Origin: Manihot esculenta
Lineage: Eukaryota; Streptophyta; Magnoliopsida; Malpighiales; Euphorbiaceae
Reading direction: 5' to 3'
NCBI RefSeq assembly: GCF_001659605.2
Contig: NC_035170.2
Coordinates: 23,366,190 to 23,430,189, forward strand
Length of the DNA: 64,000 bases
Shown here: piece by piece, positions 33,970 through 46,942 of the stretch
How the letters are laid out: each line of letters opens with the position of its first letter
How positions within the stretch are numbered: the stretch's first letter is position 1
The notes under the pieces: model-generated
Told to the model about the DNA's origin: nothing
Databases searched by the model: none
The model's input: only the letters and a program-made list of their open reading frames with translations
Position numbers and translations under genes: made by a program

Positions 33970-34310
33970 GCTGTCGAGTTTGGGACTTGACAGGATTACT
34001 ATGCAAACATGTCATTTCTGCCATTTTCAAAAATAGAGACAACCCTGAAAAGTATATCCACTCATACTTCTCAAAAAGACACTTACATCGCAGTTTATAA
34101 GCATGTCATTAACCCATTACCAAGCAAGAAAGAACGGAAAAATACTGAAGAAAATATTAAAGTCCACCCTCCAATGGTTACAAGACCTACAGGCAAACCA
34201 AAGAAGAAGAGAATTAAAAGGAGAGATGAAGTAAGGAATCCATACAAGTTAAGCAGGGCTGGAGGAAAAATTATGTGGAAAGTGCCACTAGGAAGGTCAG
34301 AATTCTAGGG
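33970..34310 (+). pseudogene. MULE transposase SWIM zinc-finger remnant
   Basis: The plus strand encodes SCRVWDLTGLLCKHVISAIF, the C-x-C...C-x-H zinc-finger core of MuDR-type transposases. It is followed by NPEKYIHSYFSKRHL and, after a frame change, INPLPSKKERKNTEENIKVH and KPKKKRIKRRDE, the usual downstream order. The catalytic DDE core is absent and the upstream side merges into a tandem repeat, so this is a truncated fragment. A possible element end near 36040-36110 was not confirmed. Confidence 0.8.
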
Positions 34311-34419
34311 GGTATAAAGCAGGAATAACAGGTGAATCTACATGGCAAAGAAGGATGAGAAAAAAGAAATATGCTACTTCGAGCCAATCCGAGGTAATTT
34401 TTTTAAAAAAATATTGAAG

Positions 34420-34424
<5 letters not shown>

Positions 34425-34456
<32 letters not shown>
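34425..34456. repeat. (TA)n microsatellite
   Basis: About 16 uninterrupted TA dinucleotides, seen directly. It lies just past the MULE transposase remnant. Confidence 0.9.
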
Positions 34457-34458
<2 letters not shown>

Positions 34459-37278
34459 AAATAATTGCATGTTAACATGTAGAGGCAAGACAAAGCAAGA
34501 GAAGGAAAGCTGCTTCACAGCTAACTCCAACTCCAAGTTCACAACATATCAATAGATCACAATCAACTCCATGTTCACAAGTAATGGCTGTCATTTTGGT
34601 AGTTTTTTTTTTCTTGTGTGTAATCATGTATTTCACTAAAATCTTGTGTTTCATTTCAATGAAGAGAACTAGAGCTAATATAAGGGAGAGTTCATCACAA
34701 CCTGTACTAACATCAACTCCAATTGCATATCAGCAATCAAGCTAACCTAGAAAGAAGATGACAACAAGGGTATTTATATTATCTAAAAATAGTTCTCACT
34801 TAATAATCTAACTGAATTTATTTTTACGGAAAAGGATCTCACCATTTAAAGTTTCAAGACAAGCTCAAGGTAAAAATACATGAAGTTTTTGATATGCATT
34901 ATCAAGCAGAATATACATTTTGACAGGCAAAATTTGCATTTTGACAGTTTACTCAACTTATTAGAATATATGGTATTTTGAATTAGGAGACTGAAGTTAT
35001 CAACGGCTACTCCTCTATTCAAGCTTTAACAAAACATTAATGTTTTATTTTTATTTTATATCTTATGAAAATATGGGTATGGCATTTTGAAAGGATGGAT
35101 ATACTTTTGTGGATATAGGAGTTATGAGAATATAAACTTTTATATTACTGTAAATGGATATGGATGCTAATATTTTGCAGATTAATGGATACCTTTATTT
35201 GGTATTCATTCTTTCTCCTGCAAATGCATTCTACAAAATTTAACATTTCAAATTTATGTATTAGCTACATACAGGATTATGAATTTATTAAGTTACAACA
35301 ATTCAAAGAAATTCCACAATGTCAAGTAAATTTCATTCAACTTGAAAAAATAAAATATCATACAATTAGGCCAAATATTTTTTATCTTCACCGTGATCAT
35401 TTCCCATTAAGGATAATACAATTGTTATCCCATTACAATGTAAAAGTCAAATATTATACCTACCTATTTACAACCCGATTGTCCATTTCTATTGACCATG
35501 GATTCTCATTCATAATTTTCCTCATAACTCCAACTTCATCTATATATGAGTGCAGAAAGTATCCTCCAATTTCATAATAAGCTCTTTGCTCTTATTTAAC
35601 TGATACAATAATTCTACTTTTCTAGCATGACAATCAAGCAATTAATTCACATTCTTATAATCTTTTCATCATTCTTGGAAAAAGAAACTTCACATATTGA
35701 ACAATTAGAGCCATCTACCTATCGAAAAAAGTTGCACCTATTCGGCTGTTGGAATCGTCCACATCCATAAAATCTTCTGCCTTTGTTTCCTTCAATCATG
35801 GCAGTCCTCACAGGAGTTAGTAGCATGCATTGACATCCGACTACAGTGTTCCTCTCTCTACTCATATTATTTCCTCTAATTGCATCGAAGATTGAGAACT
35901 CATTCTTATTTTACTTCAAGAATATTATGGATTATGTTGTTTCAGGAGGATTAGGGATTGACGTAGATAATTTGGAGATTTTTTTGTTTGCATTTGAAGT
36001 AAGAATAACAATAAAAAAGTATTAAATAATCAAATATTTAATTTCACGTCAGCGTTAGGTCAGTTTTCCCTAATTGGTAACGGTGAAATTAAGGATTTCC
36101 GTTGACAAATGGATTAAATCATAGGAAAGTTTTTTATAATTTTTGTTAAAACAAATATTTAGCGGTTAAACCTTATAATAAAAATAAAGAAAATCCAGAT
36201 AAAAGAGATGAAACATCTTTAAGACGCCTTTAAATTATTATCTTACATAGTTTAACAGTTTAAAATTATTGTTTTATATAGTTTAACAGTTTAAAACCAC
36301 TACATTTGTTTTTGTTGCTAAACATAAAATAGTAATTTAATTATGCAATCGATAAAAAATTCTATTAAAAATATAATTTTATTAAATATAAAATAAATTT
36401 TTTAAAATATATTATTAAACATAGTAAAAAAGTGAATTTTTTATAGCAATTAGTACGAAAAGTAAATTTTTATTATAATAATTTTAAATCGTTGCTGAAT
36501 TATTGTCTTAGTAATATTAAGACAATAATTTTATAATTGGCTATATCGTGTATAGATATATATCAATAATTTTTTATAAAATTAGCCATGAAAATACTTG
36601 CAATAATGAACATTGAGCACTAAAAACAAATGTCTTCTTGTCAATGTGGCAATCACAGTTGAGTGCATCCAGTGCTCCTACTACTCCAATGTCCAATCAA
36701 GGCTAGTGACTCTGGTAGAATGAAATTAATAATTTTAAAAATTTAGGAAAATTAGGAAGGAAGAGAAATATCCACAAATTTAAATGATTTAGATGCAGCT
36801 TAATTAATTTTAGTTAAATTATGATTATCTTCCACTTTTTCATAAGTATAAAATTAATAGATAAAAATAATATAAGATAACGGTCTAAATTATTGTTTTA
36901 TATATTTATATCATAATCATAACATTTATTTTTAAATTATAATTTTATTATATATAAAATAAATTATTTATATAAATATAATTTATATATAATAAAATAT
37001 TAATTTTTTTAATAATTTTAAACTGTAATTAAACTATTATTTTAATATTATTAAAGTAATAATTTATAACCGTTATTATTATGATATTATTATATAAATC
37101 TTAAAATGAAAAGGTAAAAAATTTAAAAATTTTCAAATCTATTAATGAAAAAATGAAGTTTGTAGAGATTTTAAAATATTCAAAAATTTTATAATTAAAA
37201 AAATATATATTTCTGAAAGATTATATACTGCCTTGGAAAATATCCATAATTTTTTTTTTTTTTAAAAAATACGGTGAT
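34457..37278. other. AT-rich intergenic DNA
   Basis: No gene is supported. The 34460-35950 part has moderate complexity and may be the non-coding tail of the MULE whose SWIM domain lies at 33970-34310. From 36000 the sequence is strongly A/T. An open stretch at 35164-35577 (+) has no recognisable domain. Confidence 0.5.
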
Positions 37279-37740
37279 AGAGTAGTATCCGGTTCAAATT
37301 GAAAAAATCGATCGAATCGAATTAATTTAAAATTTTGATTTGATTTTTTATTCAATTCAGTTCAGTTCGATTTTTAATTTCAGAAATTTTAGTTATTTCG
37401 GTTCGATTTGATTTTGATTAGAAAAAATTAAAAAAATCAAACTGAACCGATTAGTGATAATAATATGTTATTTTCAATAATGTAGAGAAATTAAATCATA
37501 TTAAGATTAAAATATTTTAATTAAATTTTAAAATATTAAAAATAAAATGGAGAAAATAAAAAAATTATTAAAAATTAAAATTAATCAAACTAAATCAAAT
37601 TGAATCGAATCAGATCGATTCGGTTCGGTTCGATTTCTGATTAAAATCAATTCAATTCGATTTTTATAAAAATTAAAATTTTAATTTTCAGTTTATTTGA
37701 TTCGGTTTGATTTTGAACCGAACCGATTGAATACTCACTC
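37279..37740. mobile_element. MITE, family A, copy 1
   Basis: The left end (gagtagtatccggttc) and the complement of the right end (gagtgagtattcaatcggttc) form terminal inverted repeats. 'tcgattcgaatt'- and 'tttcggttcgattt'-type phrases extend inward on both sides. A marker, 'attagtgataataat', lies near 37451. It codes for nothing. The copy at 39211 is the same family in the other direction. Confidence 0.65.
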
Positions 37741-39210
37741 GAATAGAGCTACGTTTGGATGTTGACTAAATATATACCCCACACAATTCACGTGCCTAAA
37801 AAAGAACTCCATTAGAATTTTCACCTGTTCATATGCTTATCCTGTCTACCACAATACAAGGGTTTCAAATCAAAGGAAGATGTGTAACACATGGAAGATA
37901 ATAATTGTTATTTCTCATAAAAAATAATTAGCAAAAACAATTCTGAAAAAAATATCTAATTTCTTTAGTAGATCATTAAAGAATTATTTTAGATTATTAA
38001 CCCCTATTTGTAATAATTAATTCAGTTATTTTTTATTAATTTTTTTAAAATGAAAAATCATTTTTTAATTAAAATTTAAAAAGTACATGAGTGGTGCATG
38101 ATCCTTGGAATGTAACTAAGGATGATCATTTGTGTAAGTCTGCTCTCGAACTTGATTAATTTTTCTTGATATTTAGTATTCGATTTAATTTAAAAAAAAA
38201 TTAATTAAATTGAATTAATTTAAAATTTTAATTTAATTTTTTATTATTTTCAATTCGATTCGATTTGATTTTTATTTTTAAAAATTTTAATTATTTTAAT
38301 TTAAGTAAGAAAAAATTAATTTTAATTTATTAAAAATATGATTATTACCAATTTCGTTAACTCTATTTGATACTTGATAAAATACCAACATATTGGTACC
38401 GACCTGTAATTTTATTCCATATTGATAATTTTTATTATTATTATTTATTAGAGGAAATTATTGCTTAATTTTTATTATATAAAAACATTTATCAGTTGAT
38501 TTTTTAGTTTTAATATTTTTAATATTTTAAAAATAATATTAATTAATATTTTTATTAATTTTAATTGTTAAATATTATAAAAAAAATTTTTAAAATATTA
38601 ACGAGGTTAATTAATAAATTTTTTTAAAATTGGTGAAAATTATAAAAATTAAATAGTAAAATATTTAAAAAATTAATAAAATGGTTAATTAATAAATTTT
38701 TTAAATATTAAAAATATTTTAATATATTTCAAAATTAAATAGAAACTAAATAGTAATTTTTTCTGTTTATAATGATTATTAAATAACTTTCTTTTGAAGG
38801 GGAAGCTTAGTGTTAATTGTGAGGGAAGCAATTAACACATGTAAACTATTAATTCATGTGAACCACATATATAATATAAATAAATAAATAAATAATCAGA
38901 TAAAGGACATCACCCACAACTACGTTAGGACTCCTTAGCTATGCAACCATTACTTCCATATTAATTTCAAAATTATAATAATATGAAAATAAAGATATCT
39001 CCAACTCTATTTTGAAAGAGATATTGACATATACTATACTATTTTTTATCTGATAAATATATAAAAATCAAATATAACTTATAAGCGTATCTTTCCCATT
39101 ATCACCATAGATAATATCTTGGAGAAATTTAAATTAAAGATCTAAATAAAAAGTTAATCAAAATTTTAAATTAATTTTATTTTAATTGATTTTTTTACCC
39201 CTAAGCTTTA
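37741..39210. other. AT-rich intergenic DNA with MITE fragments
   Basis: A partial copy of the family-A MITE lies at about 38150-38340 ('gtattcgatttaattt ... attgaattaatttaaaattt'). A stretch at 38440-38762 resembles the interior of the foldback element at 10945-11964 ('aaactaaatagtaatttttt' at its end). A short AAAT microsatellite lies near 38876-38895. No gene is seen. Confidence 0.5.
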
Positions 39211-39625
39211 GGGTAATCATTCGGTCGGTTCGATTTAAAATCGAATCGAATTAAATAAATTAAAAACTGAAATTTTAGTGTTTATAAAAATCAAACCGAA
39301 TTGATTTTGATCAGAAATTGAATCGTACCGAATCGGTCTGATTTAATTCGATTTGGTTTGATTTGATCGGTTTCGATTTTTAATAATTTTTTTTATTTTT
39401 TATACTTTATTTTTAATATTTTAAAATTTAATTAAAATATTTAATCTGATTTAATTTTTCTATATTATTGAAAAATATATTATTATCACTAATCGATTTG
39501 ATTTGATTTTTTCAATTTTTTTTTATTAAAACTGAATCAAATCAAAATTTTTAAAATTAAAAATTAAAATTTTAAATCAATTCAGTTCAATCAATTTTTT
39601 TAATTTAAACCAAATACTGCTCGTC
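39211..39625. mobile_element. MITE, family A, copy 2 (inverted)
   Basis: The left end (gggtaatcattcggtcggtt) and the complement of the right end (gacgagcagtatttggtt) mirror the family-A termini. The marker 'attatcactaat' near 39482 is the reverse complement of the one in copy 1. It codes for nothing. Confidence 0.65.
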
Positions 39626-42600
39626 TCATCTCTGCGTACCTAGGCAGAAGGTGAAGGAGGGAGGCAAGATGGGGACCAGCACGCACTTGCCAGTAGTTGC
39701 ATGGGAAGTGGTGCATTATGGCACTTGAAGTTAAATTGGCCATCGCAAAACTCTCCCACTCAGGCGCACCACCACCTTCCCCTGGTGGTGGGCCGGCTTA
39801 CCAACCATCTCCTTTTTTAATCCTCCCAAGCTAATTACCATCACCCACCTCCATTCACTTAGTCTTTCCAAATCCACTTTAATTTTAATATGCATGTAAC
39901 GTTGGATTTTTTTATTTTATCTGAATTAATTATTTATTTTTCTTATTTCAAAAAGTAAATTAAAATAATAAAAGCAGTTCTAACGTAAATCGAACGAAAA
40001 TGCATACAGTAATTATATATTTTAAAAAGTTAGAAGATTAAATAATTAATTTTATCACAATAAAAAAGATTAAATACCTAACTTTTATTATAAAAATAAT
40101 AAAAAAATCATTTAATAAAGAGCTGAATAATAATTGGTGAAACTTCAAACCTCACCTCTCCTTACACCTAAAAGATTAATAAAATATTAGCTTATAGTAA
40201 AGTTGTGTATTAGCCACTAATTTTCATTTAATTTTTTTGTTCTCTCTGTCTCCTCCAAGTGAGGGAACTTATATCCAATTATCCTTCCCATTCTCCTCCA
40301 CTGACTGGTTTGCATGGCTGAAATCTGTTCCTACAAAATTTACTGTAAGAAAAAAATATAAAATACTAGGGATGTTCACTTTTTTATTCAACTTAATTCT
40401 AGAAGGTTCAATTTAAGCACAATTTTTTCAGTTAAATTTTTTAGGGGTGTTTAGTTATAGAAAATAATTTTTTTTTGTTTTAAATTTTATTTTTATTTAT
40501 TTTATTTTATTTTTATAAAAAAATTTGAGAAAATATGTTTATTTTATGTAATGTTAAAATTATTTTTAATTGAAAAAATTAGAAAATATGTTGAAATTAT
40601 CATTACCTTTTATAGAAAATATGTTTATTTTTTTATAATATTCTCCACCTAATTTTTTATATTAATTTAAAATAAACAGAAAAATTAATATATTTTATAT
40701 TAATTTAAAATAAACATAAAAATTTATGTATATTTAAATATATAAAGAAAATTATTAAAAATCTATTTGTATATGAAAAATTCCAAAAAAATAATCATTT
40801 CAGTTTTCTATTTTTTATAAAATTTAAAAAATAAAAAATTTGCTTTCTATTTTTTAATTCTTTGAAAAATAATAAAAAATTTTTAGAAAACCGACATATT
40901 TTTTATAATGAAACATACTCTTAATTTTTAAAATTTTTAATTTATTTTATATTTTTTCTGAAAATAAGAAGCTCATTTTTTTTGGAAAAAAAAATTAAGC
41001 TTAACTTAAACTGAAATTGTGAGCTAATCTCAACAAAAATGAGAATATAAAAATTAAGACTTATTTTTTTATGTAAAATATTTTTTACAATTTATGGTTA
41101 GAAAATTTAGGAAAATTATTTAATAAAAATATTTATAAAAAAATTAAATTATTTTTTAAAAAATAACTCCAATCGTAAAAAAAATTATTATTTAAAATAT
41201 AAAATGGAATGACGCGGATTTTCAAAAGTTTTAAATTTAAGCATCTTTTTAAAAAATTTAGAAATGAACGCTTTACTCTTTAGTGAGTCTGTCGGACGTT
41301 AATATTATTTTTTATAAAAAATAATTTTTACAAGAAATATTTTATCAATATAAATAATTTTATAATTATTAATTGTAGAATAAATGGTGGATCCCTTAAA
41401 GTTTAAAAATTAACCATTATATTTCCATATTTTTCAAATTATAAAGACAGTTTCCAAAATAAAAATAATATTTATTAGAGAAAAATTTATTATTAAATAT
41501 TAAAAATTATTTTATTTGATCATTAAATTATTATTAAAAATTTCTTTCGTTAAAAATTATTAATGAGAATGTAATATATCATTAATACGATGATATTATA
41601 ATCATTCGTTAAAATTATAATAATAATAAAAAATTTATTTTTTATAAATAATAATTAATATGATTATAAAAATTTAATAAAGAGAACAAAATTTATCGTT
41701 AAAACTAAAATAAAAAAATTATTATTTTTATATAATAATTTTAAAATAGTGATAATAATTGAGTGTATATTAATTTTAATAAAAAAAATTAATATACTGT
41801 GAGTTTACATAATTTATAAATCATATTATTTATTAATTTTTAGTGGTCTGAGATGATATTTTTCTTAATATGAAATCTAGAAAAAAAATGTACTTACACT
41901 TTAATAATCAATATTATTCTCATTTTAATGAGAATATTTTATAATAATTATTAAAATTTAATTATATTATTAATCGTATTATATATATTATTTAAAAGCT
42001 AAATTAATTATTATTTTATTATAGTTTTTTTTTGAAAGCATATTATTTTATTATAGTTAAACGTTATATTTCTTATCATGTTCAAATTAATGGGTAAAAT
42101 AATTAAAACGACTAAAAGGTAAATAGTCTAAAAATATAGAAATTAATTAATATATATTTTTTAAATGGATTGATACAGTATGAATATAATTTCATTTCAG
42201 TTTAATAAATTTAAAAATACCTTTAATTTTAGTGTGTAAATGAACTAAAATAAATTTTTAAAGGGTTTAAATTTAATTCATCAAAATTTTTCTTACTTGG
42301 AATCAGACACATTTCGAATTCTGTCATAATATTAATAAATTTAAATTTTATTCATTTACTAAAATATCTAAATTTTTATAGTATCAAATAGTATACAAAC
42401 AGGTAAATTCATTATAACCCTAATAAATTTTATTTAAAATAATAAATTTAAAATTAAATAATTTTAAATAAATAAGCACACATATTTATAAGACCAGTTA
42501 CAAACTTATAAATAAATAACCTCTTAGAAATTTAACAAATCGAATATTTATAAATTTAAATTTAACTCATCTATTAAATAAATTTAAAATATAAACTTAA

Positions 42601-43568
42601 ATCTAATTTATTTAAAAAATAAATTGAAATAAAAAATTTTATTCGATCGAATAATTTAATTCCTTTATGGCATAAAAGAAGCGTGCACATAAAGGTACAT
42701 ATACATGAATTTAATGTTAATGGAGCTCTAAGACGGAGATTAGTGAACTTATCAATATATTGTGTTGCACTATTATAGTCAACTTGAATGATAGGTTACT
42801 AGCCACCAATAATTTTTTTCTCCCCACTTCCTTCAAGCAAGGAAACCCACAAATAGGGATTCTACTATTAAATTATAATAATCTAATAGATTTAAGCAGT
42901 ATATAATTATATTTTATCATATATTTCAAAAATTCTAAATCTCGGATCGATTAAGAATAAGAGTTTTATCTCACTTTATAAATAAAATTTCATGTTTGGT
43001 TTTAAAAAAAGCGAGTAGAAGAGTTTACCTCGCGCGTATAACGATGGACTTGAAAATCTAAACTATATACAAATTATTAGATTTTCGTCCTGTGAGCATA
43101 AATTAAATGCAATATCAGTAGATTTTTGTCGAGATTTTCTCTTAACAATCATCTAAAATTTTTCATCGATCTCTCCAATATATATATATTTTTCAACTAT
43201 AAAAAATTTGCTCCAGAATACTTTTAGTCACTTCAATTTCTTTGCTCATACTTTTTCTCTCTTCTCTAATTGTTGGGTTACTGTCTTGAGTTATTCTTAC
43301 TGTTCTACACTGGTCATCTACCAGTAGGCTTGTCAAATCCTAGAGGGGATTGTGAATTATTTACCTATTGTTAGTGAGGAACACTTTAAGGATGATATTC
43401 CTAAACACATTTTAGGCTTCCACTTAATTTTTTTGTTCTATCTTTAAAACCTTTTTCAACAAATTTAATGCGGATTTAATTTCTACAAATAATATTCATA
43501 CCATATTCAAGTTAGATTTAAATTTTATGTATTCGGTATCCTTTATTTGAATTTATAATTTGTATAAA
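39626..43568. other. AT-rich intergenic DNA with one GC-richer island
   Basis: The interval 39630-39840 is clearly GC-richer ('gaaggtgaaggagggaggc', 'caccaccaccttcccctggt') but has no open frame of note. From 39850 to 43560 the sequence is A/T-dominated. No gene, RNA or clear element is seen apart from the MITE at 40444-40920. Confidence 0.5.
40444..40920. mobile_element. Probable hAT-like MITE
   Basis: The left end (gggtgtttagttatagaaaa) and the complement of the right end (gagtatgtttcattataaaa) are an imperfect inverted pair of the 'gggtgtttggtt' kind common in plant hAT MITEs. Inverted 'tttctat/atagaaa' phrases occur further in. It codes for nothing, and the target duplication is not clear. 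Confidence 0.45.
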
Positions 43569-44178
43569 TGATGCTATATACGACTTGTCCAAAGTAGATA
43601 GCAAACTGTTACTATAAGACTAGGCCATGTGGCAAGGATATGATAAATCAGTACGTAATTCCACCAGTAGAAAGGAAGGTCTGGACTATCATGGTACTCA
43701 GATCCAAAGAGAAAAGGAGATCCGGGTACTTCAGAACAGGTTGGCATCAAGTCAGACAAGATTCCCCCTCATAACTTCAGGGCGAGACTCCATATGACAG
43801 TTACCGTTAATAACTACAATCTAACAGATCCCCTTTACGCCTTCGATCACAGGATTATTGGTCGATTAGCCGGTGAAAATCTTTTACCAATAAGCTGGCC
43901 ACATTATCGCTATATTATCAGGAAATATTATATTTATACTCATCTTCTTACAGTATAAAAGGACAAAGACCATAGAGGCAAATGGACACTATTCTGGAAC
44001 AATACTCAAATTTTAAGTAATTCGTTGCACTCTCTCCATTTTTCAGTATACTGACTTGAGCGTCAAACTAGCTGTCTAGGGCACCCACCACCACCCCACC
44101 TTCTTTTCCTTGTAGGTCTAGCCAATCACAGCACAACTCCATTCCAGCTATGTCATCATTTTATTTTCAGTTACATCA
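43569..44178 (+). repeat. 5' LTR of a Tat-like gypsy element
   Basis: It begins tgatgctata and ends ttacatca (610 bp, TG...CA). It is followed at once by 'tttggttccgctgccggg', the primer-binding region typical of Athila/Tat-type elements. A promoter-like 'agtataaaagg' lies near 43952. It is related to the LTR at 31777-32317, which is in the other direction. Confidence 0.75.
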
Positions 44179-45290
44179 TTTGGTTCCGCTGCCGGGAGAT
44201 CCATTTAATGCTCTCTGTTCATTTGGATTAAAACTAGTCTTTTATCCATTTTCTCTTAAAAAGAAACCTCTCTTTTATCTTTAGAAATAACCAATAATTC
44301 ATGAGTTTTTGCTTAGGTTGCTATTAATCAGGATGTTATCATTTCTTCAACTCCTAGTAGTGGACAAAATACACTCTATGGTCAACAAGACATATTTTAA
44401 CAATCCGAGCATTAAGCAAATGCTCTAGTACGTTAGCAGGTTGCAAGTTATTTTTGAGTAATATAAAGCTCGGGAAGAGATGTTACTCATGGCTTCCAGG
44501 GAGAGGGAGGAAGTTTCCATAGAGACCTCAAAGACTCGGACAGAGGCGATCTAGACTCAGTCCAAAGGGAAGGACAAGTTCGAAGAAGAGGAGCCATTAG
44601 ATGATATTCCTAAGGACGTTGGCTGGAAGCTGAGACAGGCTGCCCAAAGGCACCAGAAAGGATAGAAAGAGGACAAAAGAATGGGTCAGAAGCAAGGCCA
44701 AAAGCCGGAGAAGTAGGATATGAGGGACATCACAGAAGTTCCCTGGTGTCCTAAGGAAGGAATGACCGAGGTAAGTATGAGAAATATACCCATTGAACAA
44801 CTCATGAACGCATATTCTAATGTGGATTAGAAAAAATGACAAGAAGATCAGGTGACCTCTCGAGCTCAACCCTAAGAAAGCCGAAAAGCAGAACAGGATC
44901 AAGCACTATCATTTTCTTGAAGACCTTTGAAAGACGAGATTAAGAGGTTAATAAGAAATGACACACTTTGAAAGTTCATCAAAAAGAGTATAAGAGATAG
45001 GACATCCGAGCACAAGGTAACAATTCCCAAAATCATCCCTGACAGTGAACCTATAGGGGTTACTCATGTATTTGCAGGAGGATTGAGAGTTAATAGGGGT
45101 GACAATAAGGAGAATATCATAGATGTCCAGCTCCTGAGTCAAACTCCGAGTCTTGAAAATGGTCAAGTTAGAAGACCGAGTCTTTTATTTTTTCCTTAGA
45201 AAAATGTTCGTGATTTATGAAAAGTTATAAAACTAGGATGCATTCTTCAAGCTTCTTTTTTGATAGGAAAGTCACAAATGTTGGATGGAT
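44179..45290 (+). pseudogene. Tat-like gypsy leader and gag remnant
   Basis: After the primer-binding region the plus strand reads, with several stops, a charged Gag-like stretch (REEMLLMASREREEVSIETS, then DDIPKDVGWKLRQAAQRH). No zinc knuckle, protease or RT follows before the CRM-like element begins at 45295. The frame is broken by stops (for example after QML and after TEAI). This is a decayed 5' part of the same element as the LTR at 43569. Confidence 0.55.
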
Positions 45291-45294
45291 AAAA

Positions 45295-46004
45295 TGATGT
45301 AAGCACGACCAACAACACCAAAAATGATGAGCTAGCATTGCCTTAAGGACCAATTACAAGGCTGAGATCCAAAAGGTTGAAGGAAGCACTTCAAGGATTC
45401 ATGAAGGAATATGTTGAAGCTTTGCAAGTTCATTTTGAAGTTGAAGAACAATCTGGCCATTCCAAGTCAATTAGGCCAAATGTGTCCTTATTGACAATTC
45501 AAATTTTGTATTTATAGTGGGTAGTTATTTAGTAGTTTATAGTTAACCAGTAGTGGGTAATTATTTGGTAGTGGGTAGTTAAACAGTAGTGGGTAGTGGC
45601 ATAGATCATGGGTCCATGCATAGTTGTGGGAAGTGACAAAGATCATGGGTCCATGTATAGTAGTGGGAAGTGGCAAAGATCATGGGTCTTAATTTAGGCT
45701 ATATAAAGCATCTCTTTTACTATATTATACACACAGATTATCAATTATTCAATACAATTGCTTTATGCGATTCTTCTTTGAGAGCTTAAGAGAGATCTTG
45801 GTTCTTGACATTGCATCACGAATAAAGTTTGATACTAACTTGTATGTTTCTTATTCTTGCTGCTTTTAAAATCAATCAGTTATAAGTGTTCTTAATTGCA
45901 TGTTAATTAAGGGTGCTTTAGATTGGGGAATTGCTTTCTGAACTAAGTTCTTTTTACTAGGGTATGTGTCGTTTCAGTCTCTAATAGGCTGGGGTTCCGC
46001 ATCA
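45295..46004 (+). repeat. 5' LTR of the CRM-like element
   Basis: 710 bp. The sequence is 18 bp shorter than the 3' LTR, mainly because one 'gtagtgggtagttatctagta' type unit in the repeat block near 45540-45600 is missing. A TATA-like 'ggctatataaagc' lies near 45705. Confidence 0.92.
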
Positions 46005-46018
46005 ATTGGTATCAGAGC
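46005..46018 (+). other. Primer-binding site of the CRM-like element
   Basis: attggtatcagagc directly follows the 5' LTR. It matches the complement of the 3' end of initiator methionine tRNA, the usual primer of these elements. Confidence 0.9.
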
Positions 46019-46942
46019 TAGGCTTAGTAATAATTTCTTAACTATCCTTTGTGTCTTTTCTTTAATTTTTCATGATCTTTCCGTTTGGGATACCTATTAG
46101 AGTCGAATTTATTATTTAGTTTCTGTTCAAATCGAATTTTACCCTAAATTCTTGTTTAGGCGGAATTACTATCTTAAGTGATTTGGTTTGTGCTTTCTGT
46201 CCTAGTTCATATACTCCTATTCTAATACTCTTAGAATAGTATTTCTAGTGTTTTACTCTTGTGCGTATAAAAAAATACCAAAAAGAAGAAAAAAAAAAGA
46301 AAAAAGAATTTCTGCAATTTTGGGTCAATTGTTCAAACTTCATTCTGATATTGATACCTACTGGTATAAATCATATTTTATATACCTTGAACATATTTCT
46401 GGACTTGGGATTCGAAATACATGTTTGGGGTTGGTTTAGGGCAAATTTGGATAATATTTTCACAAAACCAGTTGTACTCAATACTTGCTGTTTTAAGTGT
46501 CTATTTTGTTTGCTTGCTTTGAATTATTTTTGTTGAGTCAATATTAAGATCAGTTAATCTAGGATTGCATGCTTAGGGATAACTTCGTGTTAAGCACATC
46601 CGTCTTGTTAAATTTTGATTCTTAGTTTGTCAATTTGGTGTCTTTCTGTCTATTGGTTTCATACACTTAGTTTGACAAATTGCACATTGTTGAACATCTA
46701 ATTACACTTAGTACACGAAATTTGACTTTTGTGTGCTAAATCAATCCGTTTGTTTATTTTGGTCAGTTTGCATCTAGTGTTGTTTCATATCTTTTCTTGT
46801 TAGGTCTTTCCTTGTTTTCCTTATTATTTGAATCATACAAGCTTGGCTTATTGAGCCTTTATTCTGAAGTGCACTTTTGAGATACCAAGTGAGTGCTTGA
46901 AAGTTAAACACGTGAGTTGAGAGATTTGTGAATTTTTCTATA
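46019..46942 (+). other. Untranslated leader of the CRM-like element
   Basis: About 920 bp between the primer-binding site and the gag start. It holds no long open frame and no other feature. It is the normal 5' leader and presumably carries packaging signals. Confidence 0.7.

Noticed and set aside
34425..34456. Possible origin or regulatory AT tract
   Set aside because: A plain (TA)n microsatellite next to a dead MULE fragment; nothing else supports a function.
35164..35577. 137-codon open frame on the plus strand
   Set aside because: Composition follows the AT-rich surroundings, no domain or splice context is visible, and it lies in probable MULE non-coding sequence.
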